Below the pieces are notes generated by a model, which was not told the origin of the DNA, searched no databases, and saw only the letters and a program-made list of their open reading frames with translations. This document shows positions 8,264 through 17,162 of a stretch of 64,000 nt of DNA, in pieces. Origin of the DNA: DASWNP01 sp036399175 (GTDB lineage Bacteria > Acidobacteriota > Blastocatellia > Pyrinomonadales > Pyrinomonadaceae); contig DASWNP010000063.1 in assembly GCA_036399175.1 (NCBI GenBank), positions 88,589-152,588 on the forward strand. Direction: 5' to 3'. Position 1 is the first letter of the stretch. Every line of letters begins with the position of its first letter. The position numbers and the translations under genes are program-made.

Positions 8264-8689
8264 ATGAACTTTTTTCCCTCATCCAAACCGTTCGACGCCG
8301 AGCCGAAGCAACGACTTGGACAGACGAACTGCCGCCACGTCCTCTTCGTCGATGATAACGACGACATCTGCTTCATCGTGAGCCGACTCCTGAGCGCCTC
8401 GAACTACGAGGTGACGACGGCCAACAGCATGGCCGACGGGCTGGAGTTGGCCGGCAGCCAGCACTTCGACGCCTTCATCCTCGACAACCTGTTTCCCGAC
8501 GGCACGGGGCTCGAAATGTGCAGGCAACTGCGCCGCATCGCTCCCTCCGTCCCCATCCTCTTTCTTTCAGCCGCCGCTCACGAATCCGACCGTCAGGCCG
8601 GTTTCGAGGCCGGAGCGCAGGCTTACCTCACGAAGCCCGAAGGCATCTTTAATCTCGCCGACGCCGCCGCCACGATTCTCAATCGCTGA
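8264..8689 (+). CDS. Single-domain response regulator (receiver only)
   Basis: 141 residues with a roughly 23-residue N-terminal tail and then a CheY-like receiver. All signature residues are present: acidic pocket D30-D31, phospho-acceptor D74 (ILDNLFPDG), S102 (LFLSAAA) and K124 (YLTKP). There is no output domain, so it must act by protein contact. It follows the PYP-like PAS gene and is closed by a strong terminator. No kinase lies next to it; the nearest are about 47 kb away. Confidence 0.88.
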   Translation: MNFFPSSKPFDAEPKQRLGQTNCRHVLFVDDNDDICFIVSRLLSASNYEVTTANSMADGLELAGSQHFDAFILDNLFPDGTGLEMCRQLRRIAPSVPILFLSAAAHESDRQAGFEAGAQAYLTKPEGIFNLADAAATILNR

Positions 8690-8746
8690 AGAGACACGAA
8701 GACCGAGCGAAATAGATTTCGCTCTGAAAAGTTGCGCCAAAGAATG

Positions 8747-8783
8747 AGAGGCGACCCTTGCACGGGGTCGCCTCTTAATTTTT
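8747..8783 (+). terminator. Rho-independent terminator
   Basis: A perfect 11-bp stem (8747-8757 with 8765-8775, AGAGGCGACCC and complement) followed by TAATTTTT. It lies 58 bp after the receiver stop and separates it from the convergent zinc-ribbon gene. Confidence 0.85.
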
Positions 8784-8850
8784 CAGAGGGGTTGGCGAAT
8801 GAATTTATCCGGTCACCCTAAAATTGTAGGGGCTTCAGTCGAAAACCGCT

Positions 8851-9654
8851 TTAGATGTCGGAGATGTTGAGGGCTTTGTTGAAATCCCGGTAGAGGTCGT
8901 TGTGCTCGCGGATAGCACGCTCAAGCAGGGGCGATAAATCTTCGATGTCGGAAGGGTTGATGATGAAGTTGACGTGATTGAGGAAGGCGGCGTGCTGGTC
9001 GGCGGTGCGCGTCGAAGCGGAGAGCTGCACGAAGAAGAGGCGGCGGCGGTGTTGCGGTCGGAGGGCGTTTATCTCGCGCGTGATGAAGGCCGAGCCGTGT
9101 TCGACCGGGTCGAACTCCGTATCGAGAATCAGGACATCCATCCTGTCTTCGCGCATGCGCTCGATGGCCTGTCCCGTGCTGTCGGCGACGTAGACTTCGT
9201 ACTGGCTGCGCGCAAGCGTCCGCGCCAGCGCCTCTCTGTGCTCGGACGCGCAGCAGACGAGCGCACGCCGACGCCCCCACTTGCGCCCCCCCGTCGCCCC
9301 TTTGGTCGTCTCGCCTTCCCCGCCTCGCTGCAAAAGCGACGCCAGTAGGCGCAGCAGCTCGCCTTCGTTCGGCGCGGGCGCGGACGTGCCGCTTCCATTA
9401 CCCGGCTCGCCGCTCGACTCCGACCGATAGACGGGCGCAGGCGCACGCAACTCGCGCTGCGCGCGCGTCGAGGCGGGCAGGAGGTCGCCGCCGGCGGCGG
9501 AGGCGAGCGCGCCGCCCTCGCTCGCAGGCGCGGCGGGCGGCTGCGCGTTGATGATGAACTGGCACTTGGGACAACGCACGGTGAACGGGCGCGAAGGAAT
9601 CTTCGACGCGTCCAACTGCAAGCGGGTCGTGCAATTCGGGCAGGTCAGAATCAT
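8851..9654 (-). CDS. MJ0042-type zinc ribbon fused to a degenerate receiver
   Basis: 267 residues. The N-terminal zinc ribbon has C5-x2-C8 and C28-x2-C31 (TCPNC, CPKC). A low-complexity linker of about 90 residues follows, then a C-terminal receiver-like fold. The receiver keeps an Asp at the acceptor site (VLILDTEFDP) and a Ser (VQLSAS). It lacks the paired acidic residues at the first strand (LVCCASEH) and has Asn where the conserved Lys should be (FIINPSD), so normal phosphorylation is unlikely. It lies directly downstream of pilT across a repeat hairpin, which suggests a role in type IV pilus or motility control; that is inference. Confidence 0.75.
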   Translation of the reverse strand: MILTCPNCTTRLQLDASKIPSRPFTVRCPKCQFIINAQPPAAPASEGGALASAAGGDLLPASTRAQRELRAPAPVYRSESSGEPGNGSGTSAPAPNEGELLRLLASLLQRGGEGETTKGATGGRKWGRRRALVCCASEHREALARTLARSQYEVYVADSTGQAIERMREDRMDVLILDTEFDPVEHGSAFITREINALRPQHRRRLFFVQLSASTRTADQHAAFLNHVNFIINPSDIEDLSPLLERAIREHNDLYRDFNKALNISDI

Positions 9655-9673
9655 AAGCGTCAGAGATAGAAAG

Positions 9674-9724
9674 ATTGATTCATTTCTTCATTGATTCAAT
9701 GAAAAATGAATCAATGAATCAATT
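9674..9724. repeat. Tandem-octamer hairpin, ATTGATTC family
   Basis: Left arm 9674-9698: ATTGATTC, ATTTCTTC, ATTGATTC. Right arm 9707-9724 is the complement. The period is 8, not 7. It lies in the 78-bp gap between the zinc-ribbon gene start (9654) and the pilT stop (9733). Close relative of 47683-47742. Confidence 0.8.
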
Positions 9725-9732
9725 CCTCGATG

Positions 9733-10995
9733 CTATTCGAGCATGTCGAGCATGGAGGCGGGATTGACGGGTCGGTTGAAGCCGCCGTTCGGGGCGGCGG
9801 GTTTGGGTGGAGCGGCGGGTCGGATGGTGGAGGGCACGGGGCGAGTCGCGGCGGGCTTCGCCGTGCCCGTGTGCGTCATCGACATAAACTCGTCCGAAGA
9901 TGAGAGCCCTTTGAGCGCGAGCACAAGGTTGTTCTGGTTGGTGGCGAAGGCGAGGCCGTCTTCCATCGTGATGGTCTTGTCTTCAATCATCTTCTTGATG
10001 ACGAGGTCGAACTCCTGCATGCCGTCGAGCTTGCCGTCGCGCATGGCATCCAGGAGCGACTTGCCCTCGGATTCGCCCTCGGTGATGTATTCGCGCGTGC
10101 GCGGCGTCGATTTCAGAATCTCGACGGCGGCGATGCGCCCGCGCCCGTCGGCGCGCGGGATGAGACGCTGCGAGATGATGTAGCGGAAGGTCTGCGCGAG
10201 ACGCGTGCGGATAACCTGCTCTTCGTTTTTCGGATAGAGACCGATGATGCGGTCGATGGTCTTAGAAGCGTCGATGGTGTGGAGGGTGGAGAGGACGAGA
10301 TGCCCTGTCTCGGCGGCTTCGAGGGCAATCTCGGTGGTTTCGTAGTCGCGCATCTCGCCAATGAGAATAATCTTGGGAGCCTGCCGGAGCGCGGCGCGCA
10401 GTGCGGAGGGGAAGTCTTTGGCGTCGGAGCCGATTTCGCGCTGGTTGATGGTGGACTTCTTGTGCTGGTGTAGAAACTCTATGGGGTCTTCGATGGTGAC
10501 GATGTGATACTGGAAGTTTTCGTTGATGCGGTCGATGAGGGCGGCGAGAGTGGAGCTTTTGCCCGCGCCGGTCGGCCCCGTCACGAGGATGATGCCGTTA
10601 CGCAGTTCGGCGATGTCGCCGAGCTGCTGCGGCAGCTCCAGAGCTTCGAGCGTCGGGATGTCGGTCGGGATGACGCGCATGACGATGGAGTAGGTGCCGC
10701 GCTGCTGGAAGATGTTGACGCGGAAGCGGACGCGCGAGGGAAGCGCGTAGCTGAGGTCGGTCGAGCCGGAGTTGGCGAGGCGAGAGGCGGCCTCGGGGTT
10801 TCCTTCCATCAGGCTCATGGCGATGATTTCGGTCTGGTAGGGCGAGAGCTTTTGCAGGCCGAGCGGCTGGACGGGCGTCAGCTTGCCGTTGACTTCCACC
10901 TGCGGCGGCTGCCCGACAGAGAAATTGAGGTCGCTGATTTTGTCCGAGACGAGCAGCATGCGCTCGATGATGGGCGGCAGTTCAAAATAGCTCAT
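9733..10995 (-). CDS. pilT: PilT-type pilus retraction ATPase
   Basis: 420 residues from the ATG at 10995 (MSYFELPPIIERM); an upstream extension of 43 codons is open but unlike the family. Hexameric PilT motors at the inner membrane power type IV pilus disassembly and twitching. Visible are the Walker A GPTGAGKSST, the Asp box (EDPIEFLH), the Walker B region (KIILIGEMRD) and the His box (HLVLSTLHT). The C-terminus carries a Pro/Ala-rich tail of about 60 residues ending MLDMLE, absent from canonical PilT. PilU cannot be excluded. PilN/O/P-like genes lie about 13 kb away. Confidence 0.88.
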   Translation of the reverse strand: MSYFELPPIIERMLLVSDKISDLNFSVGQPPQVEVNGKLTPVQPLGLQKLSPYQTEIIAMSLMEGNPEAASRLANSGSTDLSYALPSRVRFRVNIFQQRGTYSIVMRVIPTDIPTLEALELPQQLGDIAELRNGIILVTGPTGAGKSSTLAALIDRINENFQYHIVTIEDPIEFLHQHKKSTINQREIGSDAKDFPSALRAALRQAPKIILIGEMRDYETTEIALEAAETGHLVLSTLHTIDASKTIDRIIGLYPKNEEQVIRTRLAQTFRYIISQRLIPRADGRGRIAAVEILKSTPRTREYITEGESEGKSLLDAMRDGKLDGMQEFDLVIKKMIEDKTITMEDGLAFATNQNNLVLALKGLSSSDEFMSMTHTGTAKPAATRPVPSTIRPAAPPKPAAPNGGFNRPVNPASMLDMLE

Positions 10996-11244
10996 GCCAG
11001 ATTTCGTGCTCCGGGGATTGGAAAGTTTGACAGGCGGGCGGGCTCGTTCGGAAGCGAGCCTTCGAATGAGAGAGAACCGAACGCGCGCCGGGCTGGTCTG
11101 CTGCGCGCGCCCGACGCGCAGCAAGCATTGTCGCCGATTATCGCCTCGAACGCAAGTTAAAACTTTTAACCGCTATTATTTCAACACTTGATTTGTAGAA
11201 GGATGTCGTTCGGGCAGACTTTTGAGGCCGGAAATTCCGCGCGT

Positions 11245-11862
11245 TCAGGCCAGAAATTCCTGCGTCCGGCGGGCGATTTCCGAGGGCTCCCCGGCGAGAA
11301 GGGCGCTGATGAGGGCGAGCGAGTCGGCTCCGGCTTCGAGCACGGCGCGGGCGTTTTGGCGGTCGATGCCGCCGATGGCGACGAGCGGGAGGTCGCCGAT
11401 TTCGGCGCGCACGCGCCGGAGAGTTTCGAGCCCGACGGTCGGTTCCGGGTTCTCTTTCGAGACGGTCTGGAAGAGGGGGCCGAGGGCGATGTAATCGACG
11501 GGGAGGCGACGGGCGGCGCGAGCCTGTTCGAGATTGTGCGTCGAGAAACCGATGACGGCTCGCTCGCCGAGCAGGCGGCGGGCGGCGGAGGGGTCGAGGT
11601 CGTCCTGCCCGAGATGGACGCCGTCTGCCTGAAGCGCCAGCGCGATGTCGGCGCGGTCGTTGACGACGACGCGCACGCCGCGCTCGCGCGCCACCCGCAC
11701 AGCCTCTTCCGCCTGCGCATAAAACTCGCGCGGCGACAGATGCTTCTCCCGCAACTGTACCAACGTCGCCCCGCCCTCGCTCAAACGCAGCAACTGCTCC
11801 GCGTGCGACAGCCCCGTCAGCCGCACGTCGGTAATGGGATACAGCTTTGGCAGATGCAGCAT
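11245..11862 (-). CDS. thiE: Thiamine phosphate synthase
   Basis: 205 residues, the usual ThiE length. ThiE joins hydroxymethylpyrimidine diphosphate and thiazole phosphate to give thiamine phosphate. Motifs along the TIM barrel: QLREKHLSPREF, NDRADIALA, GVHLGQDDLDP, STHNLEQ, YIALGPLFQT, AIGGIDRQNA and GADSLALISAL. No other thi gene and no TPP riboswitch is visible nearby. It is read after an S9 peptidase gene, with a 113-bp G-rich hairpin filling the gap. Confidence 0.9.
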   Translation of the reverse strand: MLHLPKLYPITDVRLTGLSHAEQLLRLSEGGATLVQLREKHLSPREFYAQAEEAVRVARERGVRVVVNDRADIALALQADGVHLGQDDLDPSAARRLLGERAVIGFSTHNLEQARAARRLPVDYIALGPLFQTVSKENPEPTVGLETLRRVRAEIGDLPLVAIGGIDRQNARAVLEAGADSLALISALLAGEPSEIARRTQEFLA

Positions 11863-11975
11863 GGGGAGCAGGGGATGGGGATGGGGGTTTGGGGGTTAGG
11901 GAAAACAAAAACCTCTGAGCTTTTTCTCCACAGCTTTTGTCTTCCCCATCCCCCGACCCCTAACCCCCGTCCCCC
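11863..11975. repeat. Tandem-heptamer hairpin, G-rich family
   Basis: Left arm 11863-11901 is GGGGATG/GGGGTTA-like. Right arm 11941-11974 is CCCCATC/CCCCTAA-like. The loop is about 40 bases with AAAACAAAA and TTTTGTCTT. It fills the gap between the thiE start and the peptidase stop exactly. Same family as 797-880. Confidence 0.88.
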
Positions 11976-14225
11976 TTATCTCATTCCAGTCGGCGGGATG
12001 GCCGAGGGGTTGTTGTTGATGAAACGGTCGAACCAGTAGATTTGCCAGTTCATGCTCTCGACGAGGTGTTTGGGCTCGCCGGTGCGCGTGAGGTTGTGAT
12101 TCTCGCGCGGGAAGATGACGAACTCGGTGGTCGCGCCGAAGTGCCGGAGAGCGCGAAACCACTGCTCGGCCTGTTCGAGCGGCACGCGATGGTCGTTCTC
12201 GGAATGGAGAATGAGTGTGGGCGTGCGGACGTTCTTGGCGTACTTGAGCGGGGAGCGTTCCCAGTAGAGGTCGAACTTCTCGAAGAGGTCGCCGCCGAAG
12301 TCGGGCGAGTGGCCGTAAGCTCCGTCGCGCGTGCCCTCGTCGCTGACGAAGTTGACGACGCTGCGAAGCGTGACGGCGGCCTTGAACATGTCCGTATGGC
12401 CGACAATCCAGTTGGTGAGATAGCCGCCGTAGCTGCCGCCGGTGACGCCGAGGCGCTCGCGGTCAATCCAAGGGTATCTTTTGAGCGCGGCCTCCATGCC
12501 GTTCATCACGTCCAGGTAATCCTTGCCGCCCCACTCGCCGACAATGCCGCGCTCGAACTTCTGCCCGTAGCCGGTCGAGCCGCGCGGGTTCGTGTAGAGC
12601 ACAGCCCAGCCTCGCGCGGCGTAGACCTGAAACTCGTGAAACCAATCGACGCCGTACATCGAGGCGGGGCCGCCGTGAATATTGAGAATCAAAGGATACT
12701 TTTTGCCCTCCTGCCAGCCGACGGGGCGGACGAGGAAGGCGTCGATGTCCCAATCGTCGGCGCTCTTGTAGGTGAAGCGTTCCACGTCTTGCAGTTGAAG
12801 CGACTGCCAGAGTCTTTCGTTCGTGCGCGTAAGCTGTCGTTCATTCTCGCCCGTGAGGTCTGCGACGAAGATGTTGTCCATGCGCTTGAAGTCGTTGGCG
12901 GTGTAAGCAATCCTGCGCGTCTGCTGATTGATGTCCACGCCTCGGACGGCGCGCGAGCCCTGCGTCACCTGCTTGAGAGTTTTGGCTCTGACATCGACGC
13001 GGTAGAGATGCGTCTCGCCGCGCACGCCGGTCTCGAAGTAGAGGGCTCGTCCCGCTTCAGCCCACTTGAGATTCGAGGGGATGAGATCGAGATTGTTGGC
13101 GGCGAGCACGGAGGGGCTGCCGCCCGTCGCGGGCGCGAGCCAGATTTTCGGATGGTCTCTTTCGCGTATCTCGCCGACGAAGGCGATGGTCTTGCCGTCG
13201 GGCGACCAGCGCGGAGTATCGTCGGATTCGTCGTGGTCGGAAATCTTCGTGAGCGCGCCGCCTGCTGCCGGGATGACCCAGACATCCGTGTTGCGGCTCT
13301 CGTCGAAGGCTTTGCCGGTGCGGTCTGAGACGAACGCGATACGGGTTGAGTCGGGCGACCACTGCGGGTCTGAATCGTTCCAAAGCTCGCCGGAGGTTAG
13401 TTGCCTTGCCGCGCCCGTCTGCACATCGACTATCCAGATGTGATTGCGCTTGTCGTCGAACCAGCCCGTATCGTTGAACTTGTAGGAGGTATGCTTGTAG
13501 TGGCGCACGTCGCTCGAAGGCGGGCGCGCGTCGCTCGGCCCCGTGCGGCTCGTGACGGCGAGACGCGTGCCGTCGGGCGACCACTGAAAGCTCCCGACGC
13601 CGTTCTTGAGATTCGTCACGCGGCGCGCTTCGCCGCCTTCGAGCGACAGCAGATAGACCTGCGCGCGCGGCGTGTCGGGCGCAGGCGTCGCCGTATTGAG
13701 CGCGCTCGGCAGACCGGGCGTGCCCGTCGGCACGGGCGTGCCCGCTGCGACCGGAGTTGACGAAGGATTAGCAGCGCCGCTTGCCTCCGCAGGAGTCGGG
13801 CTCGGGCTCGGCGTCGCGGAAGAGGCGGCGGCGCTCGACGCGCCCGCAGGGCTCGTGCTGCCTTCCGCCGACGGGCGCGAAGAGATGAAGGCGAGCGATT
13901 GTCCGTCGGGCGACCAGCGCGGGGTGGTCGAGGATTGCACGCTGGTCGTGAACTGTCTGGGCGGACGACTGCCGTCTGCGGGCGCTACCCAGATGTTCGA
14001 CTGCCGACGGTTCTGTCTCTGGTCAACCGTCGTGACGACGTAGGCTACCATCCTGCCGTCGGGCGACAGGCGCGGGTCGCCCACGAACTCGAAAGAGAAA
14101 TAGTCCTCCGGCGTAATGCCGCGCCGCGCTCGTCCGGCCTGCTGCGCCGACGCACTCATCAGGAGCAGCGACAAAAGCAAAGAGACGGTGGACGTTCTGG
14201 TAAGCTTCGTGCTCAATTTTTTCAT
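11976..14225 (-). CDS. S9 family serine peptidase (acylaminoacyl/dipeptidyl peptidase type), exported
   Basis: 749 residues with a signal peptide (LLLSLLLMSASAQQ). The N-terminal half is a WD40/TolB-like beta-propeller with repeated WSPDG-type blades. The C-terminal alpha/beta hydrolase carries the triad: Ser near 597 (GGSYGGYLTN), Asp near 677 (SENDHRVP), His near 708 (ENHNLTR). A Ala/Ser/Pro/Thr-rich insertion of about 60 residues lies between early propeller blades. It likely cleaves short peptides outside the cytoplasm. It overlaps no neighbour and is followed 82 bp upstream by a second S9 gene, probably one operon for peptide scavenging. Confidence 0.88.
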   Translation of the reverse strand: MKKLSTKLTRTSTVSLLLSLLLMSASAQQAGRARRGITPEDYFSFEFVGDPRLSPDGRMVAYVVTTVDQRQNRRQSNIWVAPADGSRPPRQFTTSVQSSTTPRWSPDGQSLAFISSRPSAEGSTSPAGASSAAASSATPSPSPTPAEASGAANPSSTPVAAGTPVPTGTPGLPSALNTATPAPDTPRAQVYLLSLEGGEARRVTNLKNGVGSFQWSPDGTRLAVTSRTGPSDARPPSSDVRHYKHTSYKFNDTGWFDDKRNHIWIVDVQTGAARQLTSGELWNDSDPQWSPDSTRIAFVSDRTGKAFDESRNTDVWVIPAAGGALTKISDHDESDDTPRWSPDGKTIAFVGEIRERDHPKIWLAPATGGSPSVLAANNLDLIPSNLKWAEAGRALYFETGVRGETHLYRVDVRAKTLKQVTQGSRAVRGVDINQQTRRIAYTANDFKRMDNIFVADLTGENERQLTRTNERLWQSLQLQDVERFTYKSADDWDIDAFLVRPVGWQEGKKYPLILNIHGGPASMYGVDWFHEFQVYAARGWAVLYTNPRGSTGYGQKFERGIVGEWGGKDYLDVMNGMEAALKRYPWIDRERLGVTGGSYGGYLTNWIVGHTDMFKAAVTLRSVVNFVSDEGTRDGAYGHSPDFGGDLFEKFDLYWERSPLKYAKNVRTPTLILHSENDHRVPLEQAEQWFRALRHFGATTEFVIFPRENHNLTRTGEPKHLVESMNWQIYWFDRFINNNPSAIPPTGMR

Positions 14226-14307
14226 AATGGTTCACCCGTAAAATGTCTGAATCCGCCGACGCCGTGAGCGTCTGACCCAAAAACGGCGCGAGGAATTTTT
14301 GCACGCT

Positions 14308-17034
14308 CTATTCCTGCGCGCCCCTTCCGCTTGCGCCGCCGCCCGACATCGCGCCCGTTCGCCCTCGCAGGTTCGTCTCGAACAATTTCAGGATGCGCTT
14401 GTATTCGTCAGCCCAGCTTGCCGCTCGCTCGAAGGCGTGGTCTTCGACGGGGTAGAGGGCTAGTTCCCAGTTCTCTTTTCTTAGCTCGATGAGACGCTCG
14501 GCGAGGCGGACGCTGTCCTGGAAATGGACGTTCGTATCGACCATGCCGTGACAGATGAGAAGCGCGCCCTTCAAGCCTTCGGCGAAGTAGATGGGCGAGC
14601 TTCGGCGGTAGGCTTCGAGGTCTGTCTGCGGGATGTTGAGGATGTTGGAGGTGTAGCCGTGATTGTAGTGCGCCCAATCGGTGACGGGGCGAAGCGCCGC
14701 GCCTGCGGCGAACACGTCGGGCGTGGTGAACATCGCCATCAGCGTGATGAAGCCGCCGTAGCTTCCGCCGTAGATGCCTATGCGGCGAGCATCGACGCCG
14801 TGCTCCGAGACGAGATAGCGAGCGGCGTCCACGTGGTCGGTCAAATCCTTGCCGCCCATGTGGCGATAGATACCCGTGCGCCAGTCGCGCCCGTATCCGG
14901 CTGAGCCTCGATAGTCGATGTCGAGGACGGTGTAGCCGCGCTCCATCAAAAGATGATGAAACATGTACTCTCGGAAATAGTTGCTCCACCACTTGTGCAC
15001 GTTCTGCAAGTAGCCCGCGCCGTGCACGAAGATGACCGCCGCGCCGCCTCTCTGAGAGCGCGCGGGCTTGTAGAGACGCGCGTGGACTTGCGCGCCGTCG
15101 CGCGCCCTGAAAGTGACGATGGGCGGGTCAATCCAGTTGTAAGTGAAAAACTCCGGGATGGGCGAAGTGGTGATTTGTCTGACTTCAGCGTCGGGCGCGC
15201 CGGGACGGTTGGGGGCGAGGTAAAGCTCGGGCGGCTTGTTGCTGTAGGAGCGAAGGACGGCGAGCGTGCGCTCGTCGGGCGAGATGTCCACTTCGTTTTG
15301 GCCGGGCATGGTTGTGATGCGTGTGCGCGCGCCTCCTGCGACGGGCATCGAGTAGAGATGGCGCTCGGCGAAGCTGCCCTCGCTCGAAGTGAAATAGAAG
15401 CGCGTCTTGTCTTCGGAGAGACGCACGTCCGAGACCTCGAACTGGCCGGAGGTGAGTTGAGCGGGCGTGCCGCCGTCGATTGAGACGGTGTAGAGATGCG
15501 CGAAGCCGTCGCGCTCCGACTGGAAGTAGACGCGCGCGTTGTCGGGCAGCCAGCCGAGCGTGAAAGCGCCGGGGCCGTCAACCCAGGCTTCGTCTCTGAT
15601 GGTTGCGAGCACGCGGGTCTTCGCTGTCGCCGGGTCGAGGAGCATCACCCAACGGTCTTTGTTGTCGGCGGCGCGCGCGAGCATGGCGGCGCGCGTGCCG
15701 TCCTCCGACCACTGAAGGGCGAAGAGCTGCACGTCGCGGTCGCGCATCTGCGCGGTCTGCGTCGATTCGGTCTGCGTCTGCTGTTGCTGAGGATTGCGCG
15801 GCGGCGTGGTTGTTTGTCCCTGCGTCTGCTGCGACTGGGTTTGTCCCTGCGACTGTTGCCCCTGCGTTTGCTGCTGCGCTTGCCGGCCGCCCTGTTGCTG
15901 CTGCTCGTCGCCGCGCTCGCGCTGCAACTGCTCGGTGGCGTTGGCCTCGGTGCGCGTGCGGACGGTGGGCGCGACTTCGACCCTCTGCCCGTGCTCAACC
16001 CATCTGGAGTCGCCCGTCTCGACGTTGATGACGGCCATGCGCGTCCGCCCCTGCGCGTCGCCGACCTTCGTGCGCGAGGCGATGTCCTCCGTGTAGGCCG
16101 ACTCGGTGACGTAGTTCGGGACGATTGTGTTCTTCGCGCCGCTCGCAGGGTCGCTGACGGCGGCGACGACGTACGTGCCGTCGGGCGAAAGCGTGAGACT
16201 CACGACGCCGCTCCCCGAAGGAAGATTAAAAGGCTTGCGCCGCTCGCGCGCTTTGCGCTTCGCTTCCTGTTCCTCTCGGCGCTCGGCGCGTTCACGCACG
16301 GCCTCCAGAAGCTTCCGCTCCTCCCGTTTCAAAACTTCCTGACTGTCCGTGCCGCGTTGCTGCGCTTCGGAAGAAGCGCCGCCCTGACGCGCCGCGCCCG
16401 CGCTCGCGCCAGCGCCGACCGCCGCGCTGCTGCTACCGCCGCCGCCCGTGCGGATGTCTGTCAACTGCACGAGCGAGCCGCCGTCGAGCGAGAGCACGTA
16501 GAGGTTGTTCTGGCGCGTGAAGTAGATGCGCTTCTGGTCGCGCGTGAAGTGCGGGTTGGTCTCGGCCTCGGTCGTGTTCGTCACCTGCCGACGCGCGCCG
16601 CGCTCGTGCTCGTAGAGAAAAACGTCGCCCTCGTCGGTGAAGACCGTCAGCTTCTTGTCCTTCGACAGCTCTCCCGAAGTGGGCGGAGCCTGCCGCGCCT
16701 CTTCCTCCGAAAGCTGTCGCGGGCTCGCGCCCTCGCGCTCGACGACGTACAGGGACGCCTCCTTCAGACGCGGCTCGCCCGCACGCTTCCAACGAAAATA
16801 GACGCGCCCGCCATCCTGCGACCAGCGCACTTCCGTCGGCGCATAACCGACCAAATCAGGCCCGCGCATGATGCTGTCAACCGTCAGCTCAAACCTCTTC
16901 GACGACGACTGCTGTTGCGGCTGCGACGACTGCGGCGGCTGCTGCGCGAGCGTCGAAAGCTGATTGATTAAGACGACGAAGGTTAGAAGAAAACAGCAGC
17001 CCGCGCTTCTCATTTTGCTTAGCATCAATTTCAT
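14308..17034 (-). CDS. S9 family serine peptidase, exported, long propeller
   Basis: 908 residues with a signal peptide near the start (CCFLLTFVVLINQLSTLAQQ), longer than usual because of two insertions: a Lys/Arg/Glu-rich helical stretch after the first blades and a Gln/Thr-rich stretch near residues 370-420. Catalytic residues of the C-terminal hydrolase: Ser near 756 (GGSYGGFITL), Asp near 831 (GMVDTN), His near 864 (VEDHAFE). It is first in the apparent operon with the 749-residue S9 peptidase. The family acts as prolyl oligopeptidase or dipeptidyl aminopeptidase; exact specificity cannot be read. Confidence 0.88.
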   Translation of the reverse strand: MKLMLSKMRSAGCCFLLTFVVLINQLSTLAQQPPQSSQPQQQSSSKRFELTVDSIMRGPDLVGYAPTEVRWSQDGGRVYFRWKRAGEPRLKEASLYVVEREGASPRQLSEEEARQAPPTSGELSKDKKLTVFTDEGDVFLYEHERGARRQVTNTTEAETNPHFTRDQKRIYFTRQNNLYVLSLDGGSLVQLTDIRTGGGGSSSAAVGAGASAGAARQGGASSEAQQRGTDSQEVLKREERKLLEAVRERAERREEQEAKRKARERRKPFNLPSGSGVVSLTLSPDGTYVVAAVSDPASGAKNTIVPNYVTESAYTEDIASRTKVGDAQGRTRMAVINVETGDSRWVEHGQRVEVAPTVRTRTEANATEQLQRERGDEQQQQGGRQAQQQTQGQQSQGQTQSQQTQGQTTTPPRNPQQQQTQTESTQTAQMRDRDVQLFALQWSEDGTRAAMLARAADNKDRWVMLLDPATAKTRVLATIRDEAWVDGPGAFTLGWLPDNARVYFQSERDGFAHLYTVSIDGGTPAQLTSGQFEVSDVRLSEDKTRFYFTSSEGSFAERHLYSMPVAGGARTRITTMPGQNEVDISPDERTLAVLRSYSNKPPELYLAPNRPGAPDAEVRQITTSPIPEFFTYNWIDPPIVTFRARDGAQVHARLYKPARSQRGGAAVIFVHGAGYLQNVHKWWSNYFREYMFHHLLMERGYTVLDIDYRGSAGYGRDWRTGIYRHMGGKDLTDHVDAARYLVSEHGVDARRIGIYGGSYGGFITLMAMFTTPDVFAAGAALRPVTDWAHYNHGYTSNILNIPQTDLEAYRRSSPIYFAEGLKGALLICHGMVDTNVHFQDSVRLAERLIELRKENWELALYPVEDHAFERAASWADEYKRILKLFETNLRGRTGAMSGGGASGRGAQE

Positions 17035-17162
17035 CTACGTTCTCAGTTTTGTTTCGACAAAGCTTTAAAGGATGGAAAAAGAAGAGGAAGCCGCGCGCTC
17101 CCGGCGACTCACGTCCGCGCGCGGGAGCCCGTCCGCTCGTCTCAAACGCCGACTCGCCCCGG

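Noticed and set aside
11130..11244. TPP riboswitch controlling thiE
   Set aside because: No conserved CTGAGA/thi-box elements seen; also this stretch is downstream of thiE, and the upstream gap is a heptamer hairpin.
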